Source: Rhodospirillales bacterium (GTDB lineage: Bacteria > Pseudomonadota > Alphaproteobacteria > Reyranellales > Reyranellaceae). Taken from it: 33,872 nt of DNA. How positions within the stretch are numbered: the stretch's first letter is position 1; every line of letters starts with the position of its first letter. Shown piece by piece: positions 18,586 through 26,945 of the stretch. Location of the stretch: assembly GCA_947466085.1 (NCBI GenBank), contig CANIEC010000039.1, positions 1 to 33,872 of the forward strand. Direction: 5' to 3'. The translations under genes and the position numbers were made by a program. The notes beneath the pieces were generated by a model. It did no database searches, had not been told where the DNA came from, and saw only the letters and a program-made list of their open reading frames with translations.

Positions 18586-19881
18586 GTGGCCGCTATCGGC
18601 TCTGACGGAAAATCAACGCTGGCCGGCGTTCGCGCCGGCCAAATCAGCCGCTATTTGCGCAGTCCATCGACCCGCATGGCCGCGTTTGGCGGACTTTTAA
18701 CGTACGTGAGCTATGCGTATGCGCACAGCAGTTGGGCTAACCCCGTCCTGATCTGCGTGTCAATCTTCGTTGGGGTATTCCTGCCGAGCTACGCGAAGCT
18801 CAGTAACAAGGCCGAACTGTGGGCGAACAACCAGTTCGGTTTCGTCACGGCCGGTCGGCTTGGGCGGTTCGTCCCACAGTTGGCGTTCAACCTGGTGATG
18901 TTCTGGCTGATGTTATGGGGGGGTGCGCTCAACCATCTCGGGATGGCGTCCGTCGGCGGTATAGCTGGCGCAGCGCTCGTCACGACCCTGGCGTCGCAGG
19001 GAACGCAGTATTTCGGCGGTTTCCTCGTGGCGCGGGGCGTGGGCGACGCCAACCGCAACACCTTGGCCGGACTCTTGGTCAACGTGACCCTGGCGGCCTT
19101 GGGCACGGCAGGTGTTCCGGGTGCCCGCGAGGGCTTTTTCTTCCTGGGATTCGGCCTCGGCGGGACGTTGTTCCTGGTCGGTCTGTTGTCGGACCTGCGG
19201 TCGGTTGCGGCACCCAAGGGCGGCATCGGCCTCTATTTCGGGACGTTCAATCCCTTCCACAACACCCACCTTTCGATCATCCAGGCAGCGATCGAGGAGC
19301 GAGGGCTCGACAAAGTCGTCATCCACCCCGTGCTGGTTCCCAAGCTGCACGTCGATGCGTTCCGCAAGGGAGAGCTTCGGGTCGGTCACTTGAAGGATGG
19401 ATTCCAGGTCTACGAGAAGACCGACAAGGCCGATTCCAACGTCGACTATTTCCCCACGGGAAACGTCTTCCTGCCTCCGGAAACGCGTGTGGCACTGATC
19501 GAACTGGCGCTGGCCGAAGCCGGCATGGCCGAAAAGGTCCAGGTCGCGGTCTATTCGGACACGTACTACGCCAAGGGGTTCCAGGGCGTGATCGCCGAGA
19601 TCAAGCGACGTCACCCGGGCGTACGGCTTCACACGCTCCACGGCACGGACTTCGGCGGGATGCTGGTGCGCCAGATCTGCGACGAGTGCGGCTGGATCTA
19701 CCCCTGGTGCATCCTGCGCCGCGACAAGATTTCGGCCACCGCGATCCGGCGCGGAGCCAAAGGCATGACGCCGCCGATCGTCACCGACGTACTAGCACAG
19801 ATTTCACTGAATCTTCCGATCGTGTCAGCCGGAAGGCGGCAGTTTCGGAATGACAATGGCGTATTGACTGAAGGGGACTGA
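18586..19881 (+). CDS. Membrane-anchored nucleotidyltransferase (six-helix domain fused to a cytidylyltransferase-like domain)
   Basis: A 431-residue two-domain protein. Residues about 31-204 contain six predicted membrane helices (31-46, 51-68, 96-115, 120-145, 158-176, 184-204), a domain I do not recognise. Residues about 213-415 form a nucleotidyltransferase of the NadD/cytidylyltransferase superfamily. They have the nucleotide-binding motif GTFNPFHNTH (219-228; HNTH in place of HxGH) and the late ISATAIR motif (382-388), which matches the ISSTxIR signature. The family transfers a nucleotidyl group from NTP to a phosphorylated acceptor; the acceptor here is unknown. Residues 230-380 are longer and more diverged than in NadD or CoaD. 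It is followed one base later by a GNAT gene, so they probably act together at the membrane. Start: GTG after AGGAG. Confidence 0.8.
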   Translation: MAAIGSDGKSTLAGVRAGQISRYLRSPSTRMAAFGGLLTYVSYAYAHSSWANPVLICVSIFVGVFLPSYAKLSNKAELWANNQFGFVTAGRLGRFVPQLAFNLVMFWLMLWGGALNHLGMASVGGIAGAALVTTLASQGTQYFGGFLVARGVGDANRNTLAGLLVNVTLAALGTAGVPGAREGFFFLGFGLGGTLFLVGLLSDLRSVAAPKGGIGLYFGTFNPFHNTHLSIIQAAIEERGLDKVVIHPVLVPKLHVDAFRKGELRVGHLKDGFQVYEKTDKADSNVDYFPTGNVFLPPETRVALIELALAEAGMAEKVQVAVYSDTYYAKGFQGVIAEIKRRHPGVRLHTLHGTDFGGMLVRQICDECGWIYPWCILRRDKISATAIRRGAKGMTPPIVTDVLAQISLNLPIVSAGRRQFRNDNGVLTEGD

Positions 19882-19882
19882 G

Positions 19883-20500
19883 ATGACTGAACAGGAAACG
19901 GCGGGTCCAAGCAACCGGCCCGAGATCACGATCAAGCTTGCTTCGACATCGGATGAGATGATGCAGTGCTTCATGCTGCGCGCCGCCGTTTTCATGGGCG
20001 AGCAGGAGTGCCCATACTGGGAGGAGTACGACGGCAACGACTACACGGCCAGCCACCTGATCCTGTACGTCGATGGCGAGCCCGCCGCCTCCATCCGCGT
20101 GCGCTGGTTCTCGGGCTTCGCCAAGCTGGAGCGTGCCATCATCCTGAAGCGCTACCGGTCGTACGGTCTCTTCCTGCCGTTCGTGCAATGGGCCAAGGAG
20201 TTCTGCCGCAAGAAGGGCTACCCCAAGGCCTACCTGCACGGCCAGAAGCGGCTGTGGCCGATCTTCGAGAAGGACGGCTTCCGCAAGGTCGACGACAAGG
20301 TCTTCCACTTCTCCGATCATGAGTACGGCGCGTTCGCCTGCGATCTCGAGGTCGGTCCGGACGCTCCGACTGTGCTGACCGATCCGATGGTGCTGAACCG
20401 TCCGGAGGACAAGCTGGACATGCCGGGCATCCTGGAAGAGTCGATGGAACGCGGAGCGTCCAATCCGCACGCGGAATGGAACGAGCGGCGCGCGAGTTGA
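19883..20500 (+). CDS. GNAT family acyltransferase (first of tandem pair)
   Basis: A 205-residue GCN5-related N-acyltransferase. The N-terminal half has MLRAAVFMGEQECPYWEEYDGND, followed by SHLILYVDGEPAASIRVRWF, the usual strands 2-4. The acyl-CoA-binding loop region (residues about 90-115) lacks a clear Q/RxxGxG/A motif: after the LERAIILKRYRS stretch it reads YGLFLPFVQWAKEFC. The end of the fold, IFEKDGFRKVDDKVFHF, is conserved. A C-terminal tail of about 40 residues is predicted to be disordered. The start lies one base after the nucleotidyltransferase stop, which indicates translational coupling. The substrate is unknown; the weak CoA loop raises the possibility of altered or lost acetyl-CoA binding. 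Confidence 0.82.
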   Translation: MTEQETAGPSNRPEITIKLASTSDEMMQCFMLRAAVFMGEQECPYWEEYDGNDYTASHLILYVDGEPAASIRVRWFSGFAKLERAIILKRYRSYGLFLPFVQWAKEFCRKKGYPKAYLHGQKRLWPIFEKDGFRKVDDKVFHFSDHEYGAFACDLEVGPDAPTVLTDPMVLNRPEDKLDMPGILEESMERGASNPHAEWNERRAS

Positions 20501-20514
20501 GGGGAGTAGGACAG

Positions 20515-21081
20515 ATGAACAGCAACACACGTTCGATCGGCGGCCAGGCCGTCACCATCAAGCTGGCGATGAAGATGGAAGACTCCCTTCAGGCCTTCGC
20601 GGTTCGCGCCGCCTGTTTCATCGGGGAGCAGGATGTGCCGTACTCGGAGGAGTTCGACGGCCACGACTTCGGCGCCACCCACATCATCGCCTACCTGGGC
20701 GACGAGCCGGCGGGCGCGGTTCGCCTGCGCTGGTTCCAGTCCTTCGCCATGCCGGAGCGGCTGGCGGTGATGAAGCGCTTCCGCGGCAACGACATCGGCC
20801 AGCTCCTCATCGATCGCTGCGCCAGTATCGCCGAAAGCCGCGGCTGCAGGATGCTCTACACGCAGGCCTTGCCGCAGGACATCAAGTACTGGGAAAGGCA
20901 CGGTTGGCGCCGTCTCGAAGCCGACGATACCGGCAAGGGACCCAGGCGCGTCGTGGCGATGGTCCGGGCCGTCGATCCGAGCAAGCCGCTGCCCGAGACC
21001 GAGGCACCCGACTCGGTGACCCTGCGCAAGGAGCCCCAGATCGACCAGTCGGGCCTGCCGGTCGGCGGCGATCGCACCTGA
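20515..21081 (+). CDS. GNAT family acyltransferase (second of tandem pair)
   Basis: A 188-residue GNAT paralogue of the preceding gene. The first halves align well: AVRAACFIGEQDVPYSEEFDGHDFGATHII against the corresponding block of the first protein, then DEPAGAVRLRWFQSFAMPERLAVMKRFRG. It is closer to the canonical acyl-CoA loop, with KRFRGNDIGQLLIDRCASIAESRG, and ends the fold with YWERHGWRRLE. ATG at 20515 follows GGGGAG and lies 14 bases after the previous stop; the longer frame from 20476 overlaps the previous gene and lacks support. The two genes are a duplication that has diverged, and they probably serve related acceptors in the same pathway. Confidence 0.85.
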   Translation: MNSNTRSIGGQAVTIKLAMKMEDSLQAFAVRAACFIGEQDVPYSEEFDGHDFGATHIIAYLGDEPAGAVRLRWFQSFAMPERLAVMKRFRGNDIGQLLIDRCASIAESRGCRMLYTQALPQDIKYWERHGWRRLEADDTGKGPRRVVAMVRAVDPSKPLPETEAPDSVTLRKEPQIDQSGLPVGGDRT

Positions 21082-21132
21082 AGCGACCGCCCCAACGAAA
21101 GTCGGAAGAACCTCATGTGGGATTGCCCTCGC

Positions 21133-21149
21133 TTGGCACCGCTTTTGCG
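21133..21149 (+). promoter_or_regulatory. Sigma-54 (RpoN) -24/-12 promoter
   Basis: TTGGCAC at 21133-21139, five spacer bases, then TTGC at 21145-21148. This matches the RpoN consensus TGGCAC-N5-TTGC at every defined position and sits in an intergenic gap. Transcription should start near 21160, about 60 bases before the ATG of the 87-residue protein gene. No enhancer-binding-protein site could be identified by eye upstream. Confidence 0.75.
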
Positions 21150-21222
21150 GTAGGTTTGGGCAACCGGCGATCAGCCGGGAGCGGGAGAGACGTTCCACGC
21201 GTAAAGCGTCAGGCGGGTACAA

Positions 21223-21486
21223 ATGACGGATGTCTTCGAGATCATCGTCGAACCGAATATTCGGCGGCGGCGCGGTCGCGCGCCGCTTTCGGAGAAGAAG
21301 CGAGCGGCAGCGTTGTTCAGGGTGTGGCATAGCGTGCGGGAGATGATCGAGGAGGCCGAGCGTCTGGGCGACGGCGAACTCGTGCACTTCCTGGCGGTGT
21401 CCCAGCTCTTGGTCGAGGAGCGTGTCACGATGCTGACCAGCAACGTGGCGGCCTTCGCACTCGCGGATACCTCGCTGCCGAACTGA
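21223..21486 (+). CDS. Small helical protein of unknown function, sigma-54-controlled
   Basis: An 87-residue protein that I do not recognise. It has an arginine-rich stretch near the N-terminus (RRRRGRAPLSEKKR, about residues 14-28), then predicted amphipathic helices (AALFRVWHSVREMIEEAERLGDG and LVHFLAVSQLLVEERVTMLTSNVAAF), and no membrane segment or signal peptide. ATG at 21223 follows a GGCGGG stretch. A strong RpoN promoter lies 75-90 bases upstream, so expression should depend on an activator such as an NtrC-like protein, commonly linked to nitrogen or carbon limitation. It converges with the peptide permease gene; the GNAT genes upstream have their own transcription. It could be a small regulator or adaptor, but nothing shows this. 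Confidence 0.7.
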   Translation: MTDVFEIIVEPNIRRRRGRAPLSEKKRAAALFRVWHSVREMIEEAERLGDGELVHFLAVSQLLVEERVTMLTSNVAAFALADTSLPN

Positions 21487-21499
21487 AGTCCCGAGCGGC

Positions 21500-22387
21500 C
21501 TATTTGTGCCGGGGGTCGAGCGCGTCGCGCAGACCGTCGCCCAGAAGGTTGAAAGACAGGACTGCGAAGAAGATCGCGAACCCCGGCCAGAAGGCCATCC
21601 AGGGCGCCTGGGCGATGAAGCGCTGGGCGGAGTTCAGCATGCTGCCCCACGACGGCGAGGGCGGCTGCTGGCCGAGGCCCAGGAACGACAGGGCGGCCTC
21701 GGCGATGATCGCGCCCGCGATGGCGAGCGAGGCCTGCACCAGCAGGGGCGGCACGATGTTGGGCAGCACGTGGCGCAGCGCGATGCGCCAGTGCGGATTG
21801 CCGACCGCGCGCGCCGCCTCGACGTAATCCTCGACCTTCGCGGCGATCGTCTGGCCGCGGGTCAGCCGGATGAAGACCGGCGTGGCGGTGACGCCGATGG
21901 CGATCATCGCATTGCTGAGGCTCGGTCCGAGGAAGGCCGCCAGCGCGATCGCCAGGATCAGGAACGGAATGGCCAGCATCGCGTCGACGATGCGCGACAG
22001 CACCGCGTCGATCCAGCCGCCGGCATAGCCCGCCAGCAGGCCGAGCGGTACGCCGATGCCGAGCGCGATGCCGACCGACACGAGACCGGCACTGAGCGAG
22101 GCGCGGGCGCCCCAGATGATGCGGGCAAGCACGTCGCGGCCGACTTCGTCGGTGCCCAGCCAATGGGCCCAGGAGGGCGGCTTGCGCACCTGCGTGAAGC
22201 TGGTGGCGATCGGATCGTAGGGCGAGATGAGTGGTGCCAGGATCGCGACCAGGACGAACAGCACGACGACCACCAACCCGAACATCGCGCCCTTGCGCCG
22301 CTTGAGCCGGCGCCAGGCGCGGGCCCACGGGTTCTCCTCGCGAGCGTCTGCGGCGGCAACGATGGGAACGACGGCAGCGGCAGTCAT
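21500..22387 (-). CDS. Peptide ABC transporter permease (DppC type)
   Basis: Inner-membrane permease, 295 residues, of the second peptide importer. After a cytoplasmic N-terminus, the first helix (about residues 37-58) is followed by HWLGTDEVGRDVLARIIWGA, the DppC hallmark, then five helices. The coupling loop is EAARAVGNPHWRIALRHVLPN; the segment EAALSFLGLGQQPPSPSWG and the DPR end complete the family pattern. It is the last gene of the minus-strand operon, six bases after the B-type permease. Confidence 0.95.
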   Translation of the reverse strand: MTAAAVVPIVAAADAREENPWARAWRRLKRRKGAMFGLVVVVLFVLVAILAPLISPYDPIATSFTQVRKPPSWAHWLGTDEVGRDVLARIIWGARASLSAGLVSVGIALGIGVPLGLLAGYAGGWIDAVLSRIVDAMLAIPFLILAIALAAFLGPSLSNAMIAIGVTATPVFIRLTRGQTIAAKVEDYVEAARAVGNPHWRIALRHVLPNIVPPLLVQASLAIAGAIIAEAALSFLGLGQQPPSPSWGSMLNSAQRFIAQAPWMAFWPGFAIFFAVLSFNLLGDGLRDALDPRHK

Positions 22388-22392
22388 GATGG

Positions 22393-23334
22393 TCAGCCCC
22401 GGAGACGCGGATTGACGAGCACGTAGGCCACGTCGGCCAGCAGGTTCAGCACGATGTAGGTCGTGGCCGTCACCAGCACGACGCCCTGCACGACGGCGTA
22501 GTCGCGGTTGAACACCGAATCGACGATCAGCTTGCCGAAGCCCGGGATCGTGAAGATCTGCTCGGTCAGGACGGCGCCCGACAGGAGCGTCCCGAACTCC
22601 AGTGCGCCCAGGGTGATGACCGGGGTCATGGCGTTGCGCAACGCATGCTTCAGCACGACGCGCCTCTCATAGAGGCCCTTGGCCCGGGCCGTCCGCACGT
22701 AATCCGCGCCCATGGCCTGCAGCATGGCGCTGCGCGTGTGCCGCATCAGCACGGCGGCGATGGCGTTGCCCAGCACGAAGGCGGGCATCACGGTGGTGGC
22801 AAGGCTCGCGCGCCAATCCTCGCCCAGCCGGACGTAGCCCGAGGCCGGCAGCCAGCCGAGCGTCACCGAGAACAGGAAGATCATCAGGATGCCCAGCCAG
22901 AAATTGGGCGTGCTGAGGCCCCACAGCGCGAAGACATTGGCGCCATAGTCCCAGGCGGTGTCCTTCTTCACCGCCGAGATTATGCCGGCCGGGATGCCGA
23001 TGCCCAGCGCCACGATCAGCGCCATCGCGGCAAGCTGCAGGGTCACCGGCAGCTTCTCGGCCACCAGCGAGGACACCGAGCTCTTGAGCCTCATCGACTC
23101 GCCCAGGTTCCCGGAGAGCACGCCCTTGATCCAGTAGAAGTACTGGACCGGGATCGGCTCGTTCAGCCGGTACTGCTCGCGGATTTCCTCGAGCACCTTC
23201 GGGTCGCGCTCCTCTCCCGCCATGATCAGCGCCGGGTCGCCCGGCAGCAGCTGCTGCAGGCCGAAGATCAGCATCGACACGAGGATCAGTGTCGGGATGA
23301 TCTGCAGCAGTCGCTGGGAGAGGAAGGTCAGCAA
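22393..23334 (-). CDS. Peptide ABC transporter permease (DppB type)
   Basis: Partner permease, 313 residues, complete. It opens with LSQRLLQIIPTLILVSMLIF (helix 1), then the conserved LLPGDPALIMAGEERDP, LRxxYRLNEPIPVQYFYWI and GNLGES motifs. Five more helices follow, with the coupling loop RAKGLYERRVVLKHALRNAMTP and the EQIFTIPGFGKLIVDSVFNRD block. It starts four bases after the binding-protein gene. The substrate is set by the upstream binding protein. Confidence 0.95.
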   Translation of the reverse strand: MLTFLSQRLLQIIPTLILVSMLIFGLQQLLPGDPALIMAGEERDPKVLEEIREQYRLNEPIPVQYFYWIKGVLSGNLGESMRLKSSVSSLVAEKLPVTLQLAAMALIVALGIGIPAGIISAVKKDTAWDYGANVFALWGLSTPNFWLGILMIFLFSVTLGWLPASGYVRLGEDWRASLATTVMPAFVLGNAIAAVLMRHTRSAMLQAMGADYVRTARAKGLYERRVVLKHALRNAMTPVITLGALEFGTLLSGAVLTEQIFTIPGFGKLIVDSVFNRDYAVVQGVVLVTATTYIVLNLLADVAYVLVNPRLRG

Positions 23335-23338
23335 GGTG

Positions 23339-24856
23339 TTACTTCAGCTTGACGCCGACGACGCGGATCAGCCCGTCGGGCATCTGCTTGTAGCCGTCGA
23401 CCTTGTCGGACAGCGCGACCAGCACGCGGCGATGGTAGAGATACTTGATCGAGCCTTCCGGCAGGTACTTGGCGGTGATCTTCTCGTAGATCTTCTTGCG
23501 CTCCGCAGGGTCGCTCTTGATGCGCGCCTCGTTGTGCCAGGCGTCGACATCCTTGTCGCAATAGCCGGAATTGTTCTGCGGCTGGCCGCAGACATGGAAG
23601 ATGTAGGAGTTGCCGTCGGGGTCGCTGCGTCCCGACCAGCCGATGAGATAGAGCTGATACTCGCCGGTCTCGGACTGCTTCAGCGAGGTCGCGAACTCGG
23701 TGACGCGAATCTTGAGATCGAACCCGGTCTCCGCGACCATCGACTGCAGCACCTCGGCGACCTGCCTTGTCTCGGGATTGTTGGGCACCATGAAGTCGAG
23801 AGACATGCGGCCGTTGACGCCCGCTTCCTTCAGCAATGCCCTGGCCTTGGCAAGGTCGCGCTTCGGCACCGGGAAGGCCTGCTGATAGTACGGGTTGCCC
23901 GGATTGATCCACTGGTTGCCGACGACGAATTCACCGTTGAAGACGACCTGGTTCAGTGCCTCGCGGTCGATCGACAGCTCGAAGGCCTGGCGAACGCGGG
24001 CATCCTTGGCCAGCGGCGTATCGGCCTTCGGGCCGTTGGACAGGTTGATGGTGAGGCCCTGATAGCCGAGCTCGACCGCCGTCACGAGCTTCAGTTTCGG
24101 GTTGTCGCGCACCGTCTTGATGTCGGTCGCCAGCACGCGCTCGATCATGTCGAGGCTGCCGGACCGCAGGTTGGCCAGCCGCACGGTCGAATCGGTGATC
24201 GGCAGGTAGGTGATCTTGTCGATGAAGACCTGGTCCTTGTTCCAGTAGTCGGCGAACTTCTCGACGATGATGCGGTCCTGCTGGACGCGTTCGACGAACC
24301 TGTAGGGGCCGGCGCAGACCGGCTTCAGGCCGAACTTGTCGCCCGCCGCCTCCGCGGCCTTGGGCGAGACCATCATGCCGGCGCGATCGGTGAGCTGCGC
24401 CAGCAGCGGCGAAAAGGGCTCCTTGAGGTTGAGCTTGATGGTCGCGGGATCGACGACCTCGATGGAAGCGACGGAGGCCAGCTCGGGCCTGCGGAACGAG
24501 CCCTTCATGTTGAGGTGGCGTTCGAGGCTGTACTTCGCGGCGGTGGCGTCGAACGTCTCGCCGTCATGGAACTTCACGCCGGGGCGCAGCTTGATGGTGA
24601 CGGTCTTGCCGTCGGCCGAGGTCTCGTGGCCCAGCGCCAGCTGCGGCACGATCGCGAGCTTCTCGTCGATGTCGAACAGCTTGTCGCAGATCGAGGAGAA
24701 GACGATGCGCCCGACATAGGTGCGGGCGAGCGTCGGATCGAGCACGTCGGGATCCTCGGCGAGGCCGACACGCAGGTTGCTCTGGGCAGCGGCGCCGGAC
24801 AGGGCCAGGCCCATGAACGTGGCGGCCAGGGTCAGGCGATGAAACGTCTTCTTCAT
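23339..24856 (-). CDS. Periplasmic peptide-binding protein (SBP_bac_5 family)
   Basis: Substrate-binding component, 505 residues. A signal peptide ([20 protein letters not shown], cleavage near GAAAQS) leads into [18 protein letters not shown], the usual start of the mature domain. The family motifs [28 protein letters not shown], Kxxx[21 protein letters not shown] and NPGNPYYQQ are visible, with the C-terminal [25 protein letters not shown] at 24856 has GGAGG four bases upstream; a longer reading from 24973 runs into the ATPase gene and is rejected. The start overlaps the F-type ATPase stop by four bases (ATGA). The ligand is probably a short peptide; the ggt gene in the operon suggests gamma-glutamyl compounds. 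Confidence 0.94.
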   Translation of the reverse strand: MKKTFHRLTLAATFMGLALSGAAAQSNLRVGLAEDPDVLDPTLARTYVGRIVFSSICDKLFDIDEKLAIVPQLALGHETSADGKTVTIKLRPGVKFHDGETFDATAAKYSLERHLNMKGSFRRPELASVASIEVVDPATIKLNLKEPFSPLLAQLTDRAGMMVSPKAAEAAGDKFGLKPVCAGPYRFVERVQQDRIIVEKFADYWNKDQVFIDKITYLPITDSTVRLANLRSGSLDMIERVLATDIKTVRDNPKLKLVTAVELGYQGLTINLSNGPKADTPLAKDARVRQAFELSIDREALNQVVFNGEFVVGNQWINPGNPYYQQAFPVPKRDLAKARALLKEAGVNGRMSLDFMVPNNPETRQVAEVLQSMVAETGFDLKIRVTEFATSLKQSETGEYQLYLIGWSGRSDPDGNSYIFHVCGQPQNNSGYCDKDVDAWHNEARIKSDPAERKKIYEKITAKYLPEGSIKYLYHRRVLVALSDKVDGYKQMPDGLIRVVGVKLK

Positions 24857-25932
24857 GTTGCCTCCGTTTGAGTTGTGACGAACGCCGCCTGCAGGCGGGC
24901 CAATCGCATGCGGTCTTGATCGTTGCCCGTTCCCTCGGCGAGCGGGGGCGCGGGAGGAAGGTCGGGCCACCACGGACAGGCGGTGGCGTGACCAGCGCCG
25001 TCATCGGTCAGTTCCGGCACATCGGCCTTGCACGATTCGCGGGCGTAGATGCAGCGCGTATGGAAGCGGCAGCCCGGCGGCGGGTTCATCGCGCTCGGGA
25101 TGTCGCCTTCGAGCAGGGCGCGCTCGCGCACCACCGTCGGGTCGGGCAGTGGCACGGCCGACAGAAGCGCGCGCGTATAGGGGTGCTGCGGGTTGCGGAA
25201 GAGCTCGTCGGTCGTCGCGGTCTCCACGATCTTGCCGAGATACATGACGGCGATGCGGTCGGCGATATGCTTCACGACCGCGAGATCGTGGCTGATGAAG
25301 ACGTAGGCGAGCCCGAAGCGCGCCTGCAGGGAGCGCATGAGATTGACGACCTGCGCCTGGATCGACACGTCGAGCGCCGAGACCGGCTCGTCGGCCACGA
25401 TGAGCTTGGGCTCGACGGCGAGTGCGCGCGCAATCGCCAGCCGCTGGCGCTGGCCGCCGGAGAATTCGTGCGGGTAGCGACGTGCATGCTCGGGCCGCAG
25501 GCCGACCAGCTCCAGCAGTTCGCCGACCCGCGCGCGTCGCGCCGACTCCGAAGCGGCGAGCCCATGCAGCATCAGGGGTTCGCCCAGCATGGCGCCCACG
25601 GTCATGCGCGGATTGAGCGAGGCATAGGGATCCTGGAAGATCACCTGCATGTGCCGCCGCTGGGCCCGCATCCGCGACTCAGGGAGGCGGAGAAGATCCT
25701 CGCCGTCGAAGCGGACGCTGCCGCCCGTCGGTTCGATCAGGCGCAGCACGAGGCGGCCGACCGTCGACTTGCCGCAGCCCGATTCGCCCACGATGGCCAG
25801 CGTTTCACCAGCGTCGACATGGAAGTCGACACCGTCGACGGCGCGGACATGGCCGGAGACGAGGCCGAAGGCACCGCTCCTCACCGGGAAGTGCTTCTGC
25901 AGCCCCTTGACCTCGAGCAGAGCGCCGCTCAT
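24853..25932 (-). CDS. Peptide ABC transporter ATP-binding protein (DppF/OppF type)
   Basis: ATPase subunit, 359 residues, longer than usual because of a C-terminal tail of about 40 residues. Walker [10 protein letters not shown]-loop [14 protein letters not shown], signature FSGGQRQR, Walker [13 protein letters not shown] and switch histidine ISHD are all intact. The four-cysteine C-terminal extension (GCRFHTRC...C...C) is present. ATG at 25932 overlaps the stop of the D-type ATPase (ATGA); the frame extending to 26019 is in that gene and is rejected. The tail has no recognised motif and ends just where the binding-protein gene begins. Confidence 0.94.
   Translation of the reverse strand: MSGALLEVKGLQKHFPVRSGAFGLVSGHVRAVDGVDFHVDAGETLAIVGESGCGKSTVGRLVLRLIEPTGGSVRFDGEDLLRLPESRMRAQRRHMQVIFQDPYASLNPRMTVGAMLGEPLMLHGLAASESARRARVGELLELVGLRPEHARRYPHEFSGGQRQRLAIARALAVEPKLIVADEPVSALDVSIQAQVVNLMRSLQARFGLAYVFISHDLAVVKHIADRIAVMYLGKIVETATTDELFRNPQHPYTRALLSAVPLPDPTVVRERALLEGDIPSAMNPPPGCRFHTRCIYARESCKADVPELTDDGAGHATACPWWPDLPPAPPLAEGTGNDQDRMRLARLQAAFVTTQTEAT
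24861..24865 (-). promoter_or_regulatory. Ribosome binding site fixing the binding-protein start
   Basis: GGAGG on the minus strand, four bases before ATG at 24856. It singles out this ATG, which also opens a good signal peptide, over the longer frame that begins at 24973. Confidence 0.75.
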
Positions 25933-26912
25933 GCGGCGACCTGAGAGAGCGGGGCGCGTCGGCAGCGCGAGAGGTGGCCCGGCGCGACTTCCACGAGTGC
26001 AGGCGGTGCGGCGATGCACGCCGGCTCCACGAAGGGGCAGCGGGCGGCGAAGCGGCAGCCGGCAGGCGGACGCGTCATGTCGGGCACGCGTCCCTCGATC
26101 GAAGGCAGTCGCTCGCGCTTCTCGTCGAGCCGCGGGATCGAGCCCAGCAGCCCGACCGTATAGGGATGCTCCGGCCGCGCAAAGAGATCGCGAACGGCGG
26201 CGCGCTCGACGATCTGGCCCGCATACATCACGGCCACGTCGTCGGCCATTTCAGCCACCACGCCGAGATCGTGGGTAATCAGGATGATCGCGGTGTCGGT
26301 GTCGCGGCGCAGGCCGCGCATCAGGTCGAGGATCTGGGCCTGGATGGTCACGTCGAGCGCCGTCGTCGGCTCGTCGGCGATGAGGAGCTGCGGGCCGCAG
26401 GCCAGCGCCATGGCGATCATGGCGCGCTGGCGCATGCCGCCGGAAAGCTTGTGCGGATAGTCGTCGATGCGTTTCTCGGGCGAGGGAATGCGCACCAGCG
26501 TCAGCACCTCGATGGCGCGCGCCCGCGCCGCCACCTTGTCGAGGCGCTGGTGGCGCTGGATCGCCTCGATGATCTGGTCGCCGATCGTGTAGGAGGGATT
26601 GAGGGAGGTCATCGGCTCCTGGAAGATCATCGCGAGCCGTGCGCCGCGCAGGTCGCGGAGCAGATGCGCATCGAGAGTCAGCAGATTGCGCCCCTCGAAC
26701 ACGACCTGGCCGCCGACCTTCGAGTTTTCCGGCGGCAGCAGGCCCATAATGGCGAGCGACGTCACGCTCTTGCCGCAGCCCGACTCGCCCACCAGCCCAA
26801 GCGTCCGGCCTCGGCCCAGAGCCAGGTCGATGCCGTCGACAGCATGGACGACGCCATCGTCTGTGGCGAAGTCCACCGTCAGTCCGCGCAGTTCCAGCAG
26901 CGCTTCACTCAT
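25929..26912 (-). CDS. Peptide ABC transporter ATP-binding protein (DppD/OppD type)
   Basis: ATPase subunit, 327 residues. Walker [10 protein letters not shown]-loop [17 protein letters not shown], signature LSGGMRQR, Walker [13 protein letters not shown] and switch ITHD are intact. The C-terminal cysteine extension has the same spacing as in the other three peptide ATPases of this window. It begins 33 bases after the ggt stop and overlaps the F-type ATPase by four bases, so it is part of one minus-strand operon. Confidence 0.95.
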   Translation of the reverse strand: MSEALLELRGLTVDFATDDGVVHAVDGIDLALGRGRTLGLVGESGCGKSVTSLAIMGLLPPENSKVGGQVVFEGRNLLTLDAHLLRDLRGARLAMIFQEPMTSLNPSYTIGDQIIEAIQRHQRLDKVAARARAIEVLTLVRIPSPEKRIDDYPHKLSGGMRQRAMIAMALACGPQLLIADEPTTALDVTIQAQILDLMRGLRRDTDTAIILITHDLGVVAEMADDVAVMYAGQIVERAAVRDLFARPEHPYTVGLLGSIPRLDEKRERLPSIEGRVPDMTRPPAGCRFAARCPFVEPACIAAPPALVEVAPGHLSRCRRAPLSQVAA

Positions 26913-26945
26913 CTGTAAGCTGGCGCCAGGTTCGTTGAAGAGCCT

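Noticed and set aside
23222..24871. 549-residue plus-strand open frame
   Set aside because: Antisense shadow of the peptide-binding protein gene, whose signal peptide and motifs are clear on the other strand.
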